Shown here: one piece after another, positions 27,172-36,538 of the stretch
How the letters are laid out: each line of letters starts with the position of its first letter
How positions within the stretch are numbered: position 1 is the stretch's first letter
Source of the DNA: Endozoicomonas montiporae CL-33
GTDB lineage: Bacteria > Pseudomonadota > Gammaproteobacteria > Pseudomonadales > Endozoicomonadaceae
NCBI RefSeq assembly: GCF_001583435.1
Contig: NZ_CP013251.1
Coordinates: 249,501 to 313,500, forward strand
DNA length: 64,000 nucleotides
Direction of reading: 5' to 3'
The notes under the pieces: generated by a model
The model's input: only the letters and a program-made list of their open reading frames with translations
Told to the model about the DNA's origin: nothing
Databases searched by the model: none
Made by a program: the position numbers and the translations under genes

Positions 27172-28650
27172 TCAAACCAGCAAACCAGTCCATTTCCACC
27201 AGGTGGCAGCAAACAAAGCGAAGGTTAGCAGGCTGGCAGCCGTTAGCTGCAAACCAATTCGTGCAAAGGTTTTAGTGTCAAACGAACCTGTAGAATACGC
27301 CACCATATTCTGAGGGGCATTCACCGGCAGAATCATTCCAAAGCTGACCGCAAACAATTGCAGCAGCACCAGTCCCATGGCATTTTCAGACATTGATGGT
27401 GGCAGAGTACTTGAAAATGCCAGAAAAACCGGAAGCAAAGCCACCGTCACACTCATCGCACTGGCAAACCCAAGATGCATAATGATTGAAAAACTGGTCA
27501 TGACAACGACCAGAAGTGGAATGGAAAACGACGATATATCCAATGCCGAAAAGCAGGATTCTGCTAACCAGGCGGCAGCTCCGGTACTCACCAGTTGCTG
27601 ACCAAGACTGATACTGACACCAAACATCACGATTACACCCCAAGGCAGACGTTTCTCGACATCTTTCCAGTTCTTAAATACACCAAGCCCCGGAAGTAAA
27701 AGACAAACGGCCATAATCAGCATGGTGGCTGGAACAGTAATATGGTGCAGGAAACCTTCTGTAATCCAGCTGGTAATCAAAATCAGAGTAAATAAAGCCA
27801 GTCGCATTTGCTGACGGTTTAATGGTTCCCGACTATCGGCAAGAATACCGGTGTCAGAATCGAAGTTTACACCCCTCAGTTCACGCCGAAGAATCAGAAA
27901 CAGGACGATCGTCATCAAAGCTGACCAGGGTCCGGCATAAAGCAACCATTTTGCCCAGGTCAGGGAGTAACCGCTGTGTTCTGCCATCAGTTCCAGTCCG
28001 GCAACATTGTGTCCGGTAGCCGTCATGACCCCAACATTCCAGATAGTACTGACCTGTGCTGCACCAATCACCAGAATCGCAGCGAAACGGCTTTTTTCAC
28101 CCAGCCCAAGCGTTGCAACCACACCGGCAAGAATAGGGATTTGAACGGCTGTTCTACCAGTGGGTGAAGGCACCAGAAACGAGAACACCACACCGATCAG
28201 AAGACATCCGGCAAGTATGGCAGCGGGTGAAGGATGAACCCGGGATAAAATGGCCCGGGCAATTCGCCGGTCAAGCTCTGTCGCCTGCATGGCTGCCGCC
28301 ATAATTAATGCACCGGAGATGACAATAATGCTGGGCGAAGAAAAGCCTTTCATTGCCTGAAGAATGGCTTTACTGGTGCCAATGATGGAGCCCGTATCCG
28401 GGTTCGGGGTCAGCCCCAGAAACAGAGTCATTAGCAGGGCAATCAGCAATGCACTGATCGGATAAGCCATAGCCTCAGTCACCCACAGGATCACTGCCAT
28501 CGCCAGAATACCCAGCATTGCCTGACCGGCAGGTGTCAGTCCCTGCAGGGGTAAAAAGAGAATCGCAACCAGAGCACAAAATGAGACAGGAATCGCAATT
28601 CGGCCAACCAGTAATTTAATTGGGCTGTGTTCTATCGATGCATCGGACAC
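27172..28650 (-). CDS. DASS (SLC13-type) anion/Na+ symporter
   Basis: 492-aa inner-membrane transporter with about twelve helices in the divalent anion:Na+ symporter family, which carries di- and tricarboxylates or sulfate. Repeat-associated motifs are seen as SPTGRTAVQIPILAG in the first half and MILPVNAPQNMVAYSTGSF in the second, the latter matching the family's second substrate-binding SNT-like loop in variant form. It begins at ATG 28650 with a C/G-rich inverted segment (CCCCC..GGGGG) about 10-50 bp upstream. It stands as a single gene. The carried anion cannot be told from sequence. Confidence 0.85.
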   Translation of the reverse strand: MSDASIEHSPIKLLVGRIAIPVSFCALVAILFLPLQGLTPAGQAMLGILAMAVILWVTEAMAYPISALLIALLMTLFLGLTPNPDTGSIIGTSKAILQAMKGFSSPSIIVISGALIMAAAMQATELDRRIARAILSRVHPSPAAILAGCLLIGVVFSFLVPSPTGRTAVQIPILAGVVATLGLGEKSRFAAILVIGAAQVSTIWNVGVMTATGHNVAGLELMAEHSGYSLTWAKWLLYAGPWSALMTIVLFLILRRELRGVNFDSDTGILADSREPLNRQQMRLALFTLILITSWITEGFLHHITVPATMLIMAVCLLLPGLGVFKNWKDVEKRLPWGVIVMFGVSISLGQQLVSTGAAAWLAESCFSALDISSFSIPLLVVVMTSFSIIMHLGFASAMSVTVALLPVFLAFSSTLPPSMSENAMGLVLLQLFAVSFGMILPVNAPQNMVAYSTGSFDTKTFARIGLQLTAASLLTFALFAATWWKWTGLLV

Positions 28651-28777
28651 TGAATACCCCCCCCTTGATTGTTCTTGGGGGATTCAGTCTAAGCAAGAGT
28701 TTGCAGTTCTGTCGGTTTTATTAATAAAAAATTAAAAATATGGGGATATTTTTCTGCAAAGTGAGACTAATAACCAG

Positions 28778-28821
28778 TTTAAAAGGGTACTGAATAGTTA
28801 ACTATCCAGTACCCTTTTAAA
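28778..28821 (-). terminator. 44-nt palindrome after the siderophore operon
   Basis: Arms TTTAAAAGGGTACTG and CAGTACCCTTTTAAA are perfect complements, and the centre ATAGTT/AACTAT also pairs, with a single A/C mismatch overall. It lies 15 bp after the stop of the operon's last gene, so a terminator or 3'-end stabiliser is likely. Confidence 0.65.
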
Positions 28822-28835
28822 CCAATCTTGCAAGC

Positions 28836-29681
28836 TCAGGCTGATCTGGCAATCGGCACCGACTCAACCACATGCAATGGGGTGCTAATCCTACGTCCCT
28901 TACCCACGGGCACACAGGTTGGTGTACCGAACATCGGGCAGGGGATAATCTGTGAATCCAGACCAAACACCTGCTCGACCAGTTCTGCCGTCATCACGGT
29001 TTCCGGTTGGCCATTGGCATAAATCTCGCCATTCTTAACCGCAACAATATTATCACTGTAACGGCAGGCAAGGTTCATATCGTGCAGAACCATAACAACA
29101 GTGCGACCTGAATCCCGGTTCAAATCAAACAACAGATCAAGGATTTCAACCTGATGACTCATGTCGAGATAGGTTGTGGGTTCGTCCAGCAAAATCACCG
29201 GTGTATTCTGCGCCAGAGTCATGGCGATCCAGGCTCTCTGGCGCTGCCCGCCCGATAGCGAATCCACCGTCCGTTCGGCAAACTCGGTCATATTGGTAGC
29301 TTTCAGGGCGTCCACTACACAACGTTCGTCTTCTTCTGACCACTGCTTCAACCAGCTCTGATGCGGGTACCGCCCCTGTCGCACCAGCTGCATTACCGAC
29401 ATACCTTCCGGCGCAACAGGCCCCTGAGGCAGAATTGCCAGACGCTTGGCAATCTCTTTGGTGGAGGAGGTAAACACTTCTTTTCCATCCAGTAGCACAC
29501 AACCTGATTTGGGTTTCAGCAGACGAGCCATGGAGCGCAACAGGGTCGATTTACCACAGCCATTAGCGCCGATCAGCGTCGTGATTTTGCCTTCGGGAAT
29601 GTCCAGATCAATGTTGTTGATAATGGTTTTGTCACCGTAACCCAGTGACAGTTTCTGACTTTGGAGAACGGGACGACTCAT
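28836..29681 (-). CDS. fepC: Ferric-siderophore ABC transporter ATPase (FecE/FepC family)
   Basis: 281-aa cytoplasmic ATPase. Walker A is GANGCGKSTLL, the Q-loop is LPQGPVAPEG, the signature is LSGGQRQRAWIAMTLAQ, Walker B is VILLDEPTTYLD and the H-loop is VLHDMNLACR. The TYLDMSHQ run after Walker B is typical of iron-chelate ATPases. Its start overlaps the preceding permease by four bases. It powers uptake through the two permeases upstream. Last gene of the operon, followed by a long palindrome. The symbol is by family, not by proven ligand. Confidence 0.92.
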   Translation of the reverse strand: MSRPVLQSQKLSLGYGDKTIINNIDLDIPEGKITTLIGANGCGKSTLLRSMARLLKPKSGCVLLDGKEVFTSSTKEIAKRLAILPQGPVAPEGMSVMQLVRQGRYPHQSWLKQWSEEDERCVVDALKATNMTEFAERTVDSLSGGQRQRAWIAMTLAQNTPVILLDEPTTYLDMSHQVEILDLLFDLNRDSGRTVVMVLHDMNLACRYSDNIVAVKNGEIYANGQPETVMTAELVEQVFGLDSQIIPCPMFGTPTCVPVGKGRRISTPLHVVESVPIARSA

Positions 29682-30757
29682 TTCTTTGTCACCAACAGAT
29701 AGATGAAGTAAGGGCCACCAATTGCGGCAGTTAAAATACCTACAGGCACTTCCAGTGGAGCCAGCAGCAGACGACCCGCCAGGTCACTGACCACCACCAA
29801 CAATGCACCCACCATAGCTGCACCGGGCAACAGCAGCTCAGGCATGTTACCTAATAGTCGTCGGGTAATATGCGGTGCCATCAGGCCAACAAAACCAATG
29901 CTGCCACAAAAGGCGACACTGCCCGTTGCCAGTGCGGTACTGAGCATAATCAGGCCAAAACGTTCAGGCGTCAGCCGGCTACCCAACCCTCTTGCCACGT
30001 CATCACCCAGACTCTGAGCCGTCAGACTGCGCATGGCAAGAATCAAAAAGGGCACCAGCAACAAATACCACACTGAAAGAATCTGTACCTGCTGCCAGTT
30101 GGCCGTATTCAGGCTACCACTCAGCCACACCTGCGCTGCTGCAGTTTTATCAATGGAGCTCATGGTCATCATGACGGTACGGGCAGCGGTTAACAGAGAT
30201 CCCATGCCAATACCAATCAAGATCATACGCCTTGGCGCTACGCCGTTATTCCAGGCAATGAAGTAAATAGCCATAACGGTGATCACACCACCGGCAAAAA
30301 CAAAAGCCGGCATCAGCATCATACTGATTGAGCCTGAAAACAGGGTGATAATCGATACAGCGACAAAGCTTGCACCATCAGTCACACCCAAAACATCGGG
30401 CGATGCCAGAGGGTTTCGCACCAAGCCCTGCATAATGACACCGGCAATACCCAAGCCGGTTCCTACCATAACGGCCATCAACACCCGGGGCAGGCGAAAT
30501 GTATTGATGATCAGCGATTCTGTCACATCTCCCTGACCAGCCAGAGTCTGCACCACCCGCCATGGACTGATCGTGCTGGAACCCGTTCCCAGAGCTACTA
30601 CAACACTGACGACCAGAAGCAACGCAACAATGCCAAGGGAGATGACACCCTTGCGCGGAAACAGGTGAGATACCCAGGCATTGCGAACCAGAAAATAGTT
30701 TGAAGACTGGTCTGGCAAAGCGTTCGATATCGACTGTGATAAAGAGCTTGAGTTCAT
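29678..30757 (-). CDS. fepG: Ferric-siderophore ABC permease (FepG/FecD type)
   Basis: 359-aa FecCD-family inner-membrane permease with about ten helices. Typical motifs: RLPRVLMAVMVGTGLGIAGVIMQGLVRNPLASPDVLGVTDGAS near the first third, and GSIGFVGLMAPHITRRLLG late in the protein, the latter contacting the ATPase. The start at 30757 overlaps the other permease by four bases. A long N-terminal extension (about 35 residues) precedes the first helix. It forms the heterodimeric channel with the next permease. Confidence 0.92.
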   Translation of the reverse strand: MNSSSLSQSISNALPDQSSNYFLVRNAWVSHLFPRKGVISLGIVALLLVVSVVVALGTGSSTISPWRVVQTLAGQGDVTESLIINTFRLPRVLMAVMVGTGLGIAGVIMQGLVRNPLASPDVLGVTDGASFVAVSIITLFSGSISMMLMPAFVFAGGVITVMAIYFIAWNNGVAPRRMILIGIGMGSLLTAARTVMMTMSSIDKTAAAQVWLSGSLNTANWQQVQILSVWYLLLVPFLILAMRSLTAQSLGDDVARGLGSRLTPERFGLIMLSTALATGSVAFCGSIGFVGLMAPHITRRLLGNMPELLLPGAAMVGALLVVVSDLAGRLLLAPLEVPVGILTAAIGGPYFIYLLVTKK

Positions 30758-31773
30758 GTAGTCAGGCTCCGTCGTGCATAAGCAATAAAGAAAGGCGCGC
30801 CAATCAACGACATGGCAACCCCGACCGGTACTTCCTGCGGCCAGACAATAAATCGGGCCAGTACATCTGCTGACAACAGCAGGCTGGCACCAATAAACAT
30901 GGAACCGGGAATCAGCCAGCGATAATCAAGCCCCAGCAGCGCCCGGGCAAAGTGCGGAGCAATCAGGCCAGCAAAACCGATCGGGCCAGCCATTGCCACA
31001 GAAATACCTGCCAGAGACACCACTACCAGACAAGCTGCCAGTTTTACCCGGACGGTTTTCTGCCCAAGGCTTTTGGCAATGTCATCGCCCAAAGCCTGCG
31101 CGTTCATGGATTTAGCCAGCAGGAAAGCCACCAGCCAACCAGCAACCATCACCGGAATCATAGACACCACCAGATCCAGTCGGCGTCCTTCTATAGAACC
31201 GGATAGCCAGAACAGCACTTCGTCGAGAACGGATTCATTAAACACCAGAATGCCGGAAGTAATCGAAGCCAGAAAAGCATTCACCGCTACCCCTGCCAGC
31301 GTCAGGTTAAGTGGTGTCAGGTTACCGGTGGACATTCCTAGAAAATAAACGACACATGCTGTTGCAGCAGCGCCGACCATGGCAAACAGGGCAAAGAATT
31401 CATGACTGGTGACACCAAAAAACGCCGTTGCAACCACTATCGCCAGAGACGCCCCGGCATTAATACCAAAGATACAGGGTGATGCCAGCGGATTGCGGGT
31501 CAGCCCCTGCATAAAGAGACCGGCGACGCCCAGACTGGCTCCGACCAACGTCGCCAGAACAGCTCTTGGAAAACGCATCTCCAGAACGACAATATGCTCA
31601 CGACTGCCGTCGAATGCTGAAAAAGCACCTGTAACATCCTGCCAGCTGATTCCGGTATAACCCAGGATCATGCTGCATGTTGCCAGCGCAATCACTGCCA
31701 GAAACAGGGTAGCCAGCACCAGACCTTTCGGCACCTGCACTGGCATCATCATTTGTCGGGAAACTGCCGTCAT
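30754..31773 (-). CDS. fepD: Ferric-siderophore ABC permease (FepD/FecC type)
   Basis: 339-aa FecCD-family permease. It carries MRFPRAVLATLVGASLGVAGLFMQGLTRNPLASPCIFGINAGAS and the coupling-loop run GPIGFAGLIAPHFARALLG. About ten hydrophobic helices. Located two bases after the stop of the binding-protein gene and overlapping the second permease, so it is translated in one operon. It pairs with the downstream paralogue in the inner membrane. Confidence 0.92.
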   Translation of the reverse strand: MTAVSRQMMMPVQVPKGLVLATLFLAVIALATCSMILGYTGISWQDVTGAFSAFDGSREHIVVLEMRFPRAVLATLVGASLGVAGLFMQGLTRNPLASPCIFGINAGASLAIVVATAFFGVTSHEFFALFAMVGAAATACVVYFLGMSTGNLTPLNLTLAGVAVNAFLASITSGILVFNESVLDEVLFWLSGSIEGRRLDLVVSMIPVMVAGWLVAFLLAKSMNAQALGDDIAKSLGQKTVRVKLAACLVVVSLAGISVAMAGPIGFAGLIAPHFARALLGLDYRWLIPGSMFIGASLLLSADVLARFIVWPQEVPVGVAMSLIGAPFFIAYARRSLTT

Positions 31774-31775
31774 TA

Positions 31776-32762
31776 TCAGCCTTCCTGCTTCTCTTGACCG
31801 GGCAGCAAGGCATCCTCAATGTTCTGTAGCACCTTGCGTCCGGACAGAATGCCGTAAGACTTGTTCCAGATGTCATTATCCATCTGGTAAATCTGGCCTT
31901 TCTGGTGCGCACGCAGCTCCTGCCATAATGGGTGACTTAACCAGTTGTTGGTATTCTCAACACCGCTTTCCGGATCAGCAGCCGCAAAAGTAAAGTAGAA
32001 CTGGATATCTGCATCCGCTTCGGGAATGCGTTCCATGGTCAGAGGCTCGGCAAAATCGTCCTTGTCATGCAACTCAGGGCGGGCAAAGCCCAACTCTTTA
32101 ATCAACCCTGCCGCAAAGCTGGTGTTGTAGTAATAACGGGCACCTGTCACCTGAAAGCGATAAACACCGACCTCCTGCTCAAGAAATCCAGCGTCGTCTA
32201 GTCTGGATGACAAACGTTCAATACGATGGTCAAGATCAGTCAGAATGTCCTGACCTTCCTGTTCCCTGCCGACAGCTGCACTGACCTGAGACAGATTCTC
32301 ACGCAGTCGCCCCTGAAACTGATCGGTAAAGACGGTTGGTGCGATCGCACTCAGCTGAGGATACAGAGCTTCCTGACGTGCCTTGATACCAATAATCAGG
32401 TCTGGTTGCAGGCTGGCAACCGCTTCCAGATTGATCTGGGTTTCCTGCCCTACCACTGGCGTCCCTTCCATATCGTCACGAATATGGGCAAACCAGGTAT
32501 CAGACGGATTCGCCGTTTCTGAACGTACTGCGCCTACAGGCTTGATGCCCAGAGCCAACAGGGTTTCTGTCGCCTCTACTGACAAAACAACAATACGCCG
32601 GGGGTTTTCCGGAACGTCTGTAGCGCCCATCACATGATGGATGGTTCGTGTATTAACCGATGTTGTATCCAGAACATCTGAATCCTGACTGGAACAGCCT
32701 GAAAGAAAAACAGCCAAGCCGAATACAGGCATCAGCCGTTTGAAGTGTTGCAAAATATCCAT
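31776..32762 (-). CDS. Siderophore-binding periplasmic lipoprotein (FepB/FatB type)
   Basis: 328 aa. The N-terminal FGLAVFLSGCSSQ is a lipobox, so the protein is lipid-anchored after Cys. The mature part is a class III (TroA-fold) binding protein: NPRRIVVLSVEATETLLALGIKPVGAV, LEAVASLQPDLIIGI and the interdomain long helix near SRLDDAGFLEQE. It captures the ferric chelate delivered by the TonB receptor and hands it to the permeases. It lies between the receptor gene (78 bp upstream) and the permeases. Confidence 0.9.
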   Translation of the reverse strand: MDILQHFKRLMPVFGLAVFLSGCSSQDSDVLDTTSVNTRTIHHVMGATDVPENPRRIVVLSVEATETLLALGIKPVGAVRSETANPSDTWFAHIRDDMEGTPVVGQETQINLEAVASLQPDLIIGIKARQEALYPQLSAIAPTVFTDQFQGRLRENLSQVSAAVGREQEGQDILTDLDHRIERLSSRLDDAGFLEQEVGVYRFQVTGARYYYNTSFAAGLIKELGFARPELHDKDDFAEPLTMERIPEADADIQFYFTFAAADPESGVENTNNWLSHPLWQELRAHQKGQIYQMDNDIWNKSYGILSGRKVLQNIEDALLPGQEKQEG

Positions 32763-32840
32763 TTTAAAATGCCTCAGAAACCTGAAAAAAGATGAAGGGC
32801 ACCCCCTGCCACACTGGAGGCACCCTGTCGTTTTTATGAA

Positions 32841-34838
32841 TTAAAACGTCGTGCTAAAGCCGACATACCAGGTTCTTGGGTCAATGTTGTAACCCTGTCG
32901 GCGAGTACTGTCAGACAGTTGTCGGTTGGAAATATTGGTGACACCGGCACGCAAATTCAGGTCAGACGTTACGCTGTAGGTCATGCCCAGATCAATCAGT
33001 GAATAGCCCTCCATCTCACGGTCTTCCTCAATCTTCTGGGTGCCGGTATGAGTAGCTCGAACAAAAGTGTTCAGTTTGTTCATAGCCTTCCAGTCAAGTT
33101 GGGTAGATACAGTCTGACGCGGACGGTTAAGCAGGCGCTTACCCGTAGAACGGTCAATCGCATGGGTGTTGGTGTAATCAGCTCTGAATGCCAGTGTCTC
33201 GGTCAGTTCTATACGACCGCCCAACTCAATACCATCAACACGAGCTTTGTCGATGTTCTTGTAGGTATGAATTCTTTTGGGTTTATCCGGATCATCCGTC
33301 GGTTCCCAGCCAATAATGGTGTCTCGGTCCTGCTCAATCAGGTTATCAATATCATTGCGGAACACAGCGGCTTCCACCATCCAGTTAGTTTCCTGATAGT
33401 TGAAAGCGAGTTCATAGCTGGTACTAGTTTCCGGCTTAAGGTCAGGGTTACCAACAACAATACAGTCGCCACGACAACTGTTCAGGCGATAGTCTTCAGT
33501 CAGGTTAAGTAGTGAAGGGGCGTTAAAGGCCTGACCTACACCACCTTTAACGGTGAGCCTGTCTGTCACTGTATTGACAAGGTATGCACGTGGACTGAAC
33601 TCTGTACCGAAATCTTCATGGTGATCAAGGCGGGTACCATAGGTTAATGTCCAGTCATCGTTCAGGCTCCATTCATCCTGAATGAACAATGCTTCCTGTT
33701 GCACATCGGCCTTTCCTGATCCTGACAAATCAGCCTTATTGACCAGATCTGTTTTTCGGATTTCACCACCAAACGTCAGACGATGGTCGTTAATTTCAGT
33801 GGTAACAGAGCCATCAATGGCATTGTTGGTTTCTTTGGCATAGTCCCTGCGGTTGGTAGTGAAATTCATCGATCCACTTTCCACATATTCACGGGCATAA
33901 CGCATCTGGCTATCACCCCAGTCCCACTCACCACTATGAGTAATAGCAACCGAGTTACGCTTTATCCGAACATCCGAATCATTAAACCGGGCTCTGTCAT
34001 CACGAATAGTCTCCAGAAAGCCTTCCCTTTCGTCATCGCTATAAGTCACATCAAAATCCAGAATCTGGCGATCATCGATCAGCCAGCTCAGATTACCGGA
34101 CACACCCAGAGTCTCACGCTCTTCCAGTCCCGTTACATCAGCCCTGTCACCGCTGAATGGCTTCCAGGCATCACGGCTCATTTTATTCAGGGACAGGTTC
34201 AGAAACAGCTCATCATCAATCAGGGCACCACCGGTATTCAGACCCATGCTGCGCTCAATACCGCCTTTTCGGTCAGTAGGGCGGGAGTAGTCACCCGTAA
34301 TCGTGCTGGTCCATTCATTGTCTGGTTTTTTGGTGATGATATTGACGACACCGCCCAGTGCTTCGGAGCCATAAAGTGCAGACATCGGGCCACGAATAAT
34401 CTCGATCTGTTCAATGTCTTCCTGAGGTATAGACGTCAGATCAAAGTCGTTACCGCGGATAATCGCGTTAGAAGAACTCATTTTGCGGCCATTGACCATA
34501 ATCATGGTGTACTTTGGGTCCATACCGCGAATACTGATCATTTCACGACCGCCACGCCCACCATCTTTACGGCTTTCGACGCCTACTGCTTTTTTGACAA
34601 TATCATTGAGGCTGTTCGCAGGCTGCTGACGAAGCTCATCACCGGAAATAACAGCCATTGAGGCCGGAGCAGTAGCAAGGTTATTCTCCGTCTTAGTCGC
34701 TGTCACTACGACCTGATTCATCATATAAGAGGACTCATTATCCTGAGAGGTTTCCTGAGCGACCGCCGCCGAGGATAAACTGGCAGCAATAGTAAGAGAA
34801 AGAAACTTGGCTTTGTGTGGAATGCAATGGCGGGACAT
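32841..34838 (-). CDS. TonB-dependent siderophore receptor (FepA/CirA-like)
   Basis: 665-aa outer-membrane β-barrel. Signal peptide (AASLSSAAVAQE), TonB box-like segment near VVTATKT, plug domain with DELRQQPANSLNDIVKKAVGVESR, the RGM motif and EIIRGPMSALYGSEALGGVVNIIT, then a 22-strand barrel containing NPDLKPETSTSYELAF and ending in aromatic F. One loop disulfide pair (CRGDC) is present. The family fits catecholate siderophores, but the ligand is inferred. A Fur-like box lies about 45 bp upstream of the start, in keeping with iron repression. First gene of the uptake operon. Confidence 0.92.
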   Translation of the reverse strand: MSRHCIPHKAKFLSLTIAASLSSAAVAQETSQDNESSYMMNQVVVTATKTENNLATAPASMAVISGDELRQQPANSLNDIVKKAVGVESRKDGGRGGREMISIRGMDPKYTMIMVNGRKMSSSNAIIRGNDFDLTSIPQEDIEQIEIIRGPMSALYGSEALGGVVNIITKKPDNEWTSTITGDYSRPTDRKGGIERSMGLNTGGALIDDELFLNLSLNKMSRDAWKPFSGDRADVTGLEERETLGVSGNLSWLIDDRQILDFDVTYSDDEREGFLETIRDDRARFNDSDVRIKRNSVAITHSGEWDWGDSQMRYAREYVESGSMNFTTNRRDYAKETNNAIDGSVTTEINDHRLTFGGEIRKTDLVNKADLSGSGKADVQQEALFIQDEWSLNDDWTLTYGTRLDHHEDFGTEFSPRAYLVNTVTDRLTVKGGVGQAFNAPSLLNLTEDYRLNSCRGDCIVVGNPDLKPETSTSYELAFNYQETNWMVEAAVFRNDIDNLIEQDRDTIIGWEPTDDPDKPKRIHTYKNIDKARVDGIELGGRIELTETLAFRADYTNTHAIDRSTGKRLLNRPRQTVSTQLDWKAMNKLNTFVRATHTGTQKIEEDREMEGYSLIDLGMTYSVTSDLNLRAGVTNISNRQLSDSTRRQGYNIDPRTWYVGFSTTF

Positions 34839-34880
34839 TAATTAAACAACCTGTGTGGAGTCGTACTTCTTTTTCATAAA

Positions 34881-34895
34881 TGCCAATTATTCTCA
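34881..34895 (-). promoter_or_regulatory. Fur box upstream of the TonB receptor
   Basis: TGCCAATTATTCTCA (reverse TGAGAATAATTGGCA) matches most positions of the 7-1-7 Fur core TGATAATnATTATCA. It sits about 45 bp before the receptor start where a promoter is expected. Confidence 0.65.
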
Positions 34896-34923
34896 TTTGC
34901 ACTATTATTTCAATAGCTAATTA

Positions 34924-34959
34924 CAAAAAAAGTAACAAGCTATAAGCTGTTACTTTTTT
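34924..34959 (-). terminator. Terminator after the fur paralogue
   Basis: On the minus strand AGTAACAGC and GCTTGTTACT pair with one bulge and are followed by a run of T. It closes the fur transcript before the receptor promoter. Confidence 0.75.
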
Positions 34960-35016
34960 CAAAACAATCAACGCTAAATCAACAACACATACCAAATAAA
35001 CTCACGCACATGCTGA

Positions 35017-35427
35017 TTATGCGGGACTGCCTGTACGCTTAACATGCAATACAAGACTGTGCCCTAATAACTCGTAGCCTTTCTCCCTGGCAATCTCTTT
35101 TTGGCGGGCTTCAATGATCGGGTCGGTAAATTCAATGATTTCACCACTGTTGGTGCAGATCATATGATCGTGGTGATTGGATGATTTCAACTCAAATCGA
35201 GCTACAGCGCCATCAAAGTTATGACGCGTCAGAATACCCACTTCTTCAAACTGATTGAGAATTCGATAAATGGTCGCCAGACCAATATCGGTCTTGTTTT
35301 CCAATAACAGCTTGTATACGTCTTCCGCACTGACATGACTGCCAACCAGCGATTCCATCGCTTCCAGTACTTTCACCCGGGGAAGCGTTACCTTAAGCCC
35401 GGCTTCCTTTAACTTATGACTGCTCAC
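35017..35427 (-). CDS. fur: Fur family regulator, variant lacking the usual cysteines
   Basis: 136 aa, aligning with Fur throughout: GLKVTLPRVKVLEAM, HVSAEDVYKLLLE, IGLATIYRILNQFEEVGILTRHNFDGAVARFEL, HHDHMIC and the C-terminal SLVLHV. The CxxC structural zinc site of Fur is broken: Cys91 is kept but the second position is Ser (CTNSG), and the C-terminal cysteine cluster is missing. The HHDH metal site at 85-88 is intact. It lies just upstream of an iron-uptake operon, so it is probably a Fur paralogue dedicated to or co-inherited with it. It may or may not be the main Fur of the cell. Confidence 0.85.
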   Translation of the reverse strand: MSSHKLKEAGLKVTLPRVKVLEAMESLVGSHVSAEDVYKLLLENKTDIGLATIYRILNQFEEVGILTRHNFDGAVARFELKSSNHHDHMICTNSGEIIEFTDPIIEARQKEIAREKGYELLGHSLVLHVKRTGSPA

Positions 35428-35605
35428 TGCATTCCAGCCTTTTTAGCAATAATCTGTAGGCTCCCCAAACGTCAATGATGGGGAAGAGGTCTTGATGAAA
35501 GTGATTTTTTAACCAGAACTGTTTACAGTCAAGAATTAACGAGCTGCACTCCTACGTAATTAGATACGTAATAAGCGAAGCGCCCTATAAAAAAACATTC
35601 TTCCT

Positions 35606-36043
35606 TCAATGAGAAGCAAATACTCTGGTTAACCCATCTTTGGTGTAACCTATTGTCTGGTAAGGGTCTTTCCGATCACCAAATTCCATTCCAGGTGAAC
35701 CAATGGGCATACCGGGTACAGCCAGACCGCGAATAGATGGTTTCTCTACCAGTAACCTTTTAATATCGGATGCCGGTACATGGCCTTCTATCGCATAGCC
35801 ATCAATAAAGGCGGTATGGCACGACCCCAGACTGTATGGGAGGTTAGCCTTGAGCTTATAGTCGTTCAGATTCTCAACATTGTGCGCCACGACAGAGAAG
35901 CCACTGTCTTCAAGGTGCCTCACCCACTTCGTACAGCATCCGCAAGTGGGCGACTTATACACGTCAATTTCGGGCAGTGTTTCTTCAGCAACAACAAAAA
36001 GCGGGGTAAGAAACAGAACAACGGAGGTTATTATTTTTCTCAT
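35606..36043 (-). CDS. DUF411 periplasmic metal-binding protein
   Basis: 145 aa with a signal peptide (ITSVVLFLTPLFVVAEE). The mature domain starts with IDVYKSPTCGCCTKWVRHLEDSGF, whose CGCC (Cys34-36-37) in a thioredoxin-like position is the DUF411 hallmark. Later GSCHTAFIDGYAIEGHVPASDIKRLL and GLAVPGMPIGSPGME (Met-rich) complete the family pattern. DUF411 genes usually sit in copper or heavy-metal resistance clusters, which fits the ArsR regulator and efflux permease upstream on the same strand. Confidence 0.88.
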   Translation of the reverse strand: MRKIITSVVLFLTPLFVVAEETLPEIDVYKSPTCGCCTKWVRHLEDSGFSVVAHNVENLNDYKLKANLPYSLGSCHTAFIDGYAIEGHVPASDIKRLLVEKPSIRGLAVPGMPIGSPGMEFGDRKDPYQTIGYTKDGLTRVFASH

Positions 36044-36136
36044 AGCTCTGACTTGCGGGTGTGTTTTTTCATTACCCTAGCAGGATTTCACCCGTTAACC
36101 AATCGCCCGATTCGAAATACACGACACTGTATGTTG

Positions 36137-36454
36137 TTACCCCTGAAGATCTTCAGGTTCATCGGCACAGCATTCTTCACACAAAAATTCGATCAGTGCA
36201 TCAAAGCGTTTAAACTGCGGGATGCAATAGAGTGTACGTCCTTCTCTTTGCTGCTTCACCAGCCCGACCGACACCAGCGCAGAGATATGATGTGATAATG
36301 TAGAGCCCGGAATCCCGAGTTCTTTCTGCAGAGTCCCCACAGGCAAACCTTCACGCCCGGCCTTTGCCAGTCGCTTATAGACCTTTAACCGGGAAGGGTG
36401 CCCGAGCTCTTTCAGAGCTTTTGCATAATCTTCGATGTCCAGCTTCATTATCAA
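36137..36454 (-). CDS. ArsR family metalloregulator
   Basis: 105-aa winged-helix repressor: ALKELGHPSRLKVYKRLA, VGTLQKELGIPGSTLSHHISALVSVGLVKQQREGRTLYC. It has a Cys cluster LCEECC at residues 92, 95 and 96 plus Cys77, candidate metal ligands. It lacks the ELCVCDL motif of classical ArsR. It lies downstream of an efflux permease gene of the same operon and upstream of DUF411. A 38-bp palindrome overlapping the operon promoter is its probable operator. Cu, Zn or As(III) sensing is possible; the SO_0444-type permease favours Cu/Zn. Confidence 0.88.
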   Translation of the reverse strand: MIMKLDIEDYAKALKELGHPSRLKVYKRLAKAGREGLPVGTLQKELGIPGSTLSHHISALVSVGLVKQQREGRTLYCIPQFKRFDALIEFLCEECCADEPEDLQG

Positions 36455-36538
36455 ACTGCCTTAAAAAATTATTCCGATCATACAGCAACGGATACAAAAC
36501 GACTGATTTTAAACGACCAATGCCCGAACCTCTGAATA

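Noticed and set aside
27822..28167. Small rightward ORFs inside the DASS transporter gene
   Set aside because: Antisense shadows without starts or family features.
33783..34661. 292-codon ORF opposite the TonB receptor
   Set aside because: It lies wholly antisense to a secure receptor gene and has no family features; a codon-bias shadow.
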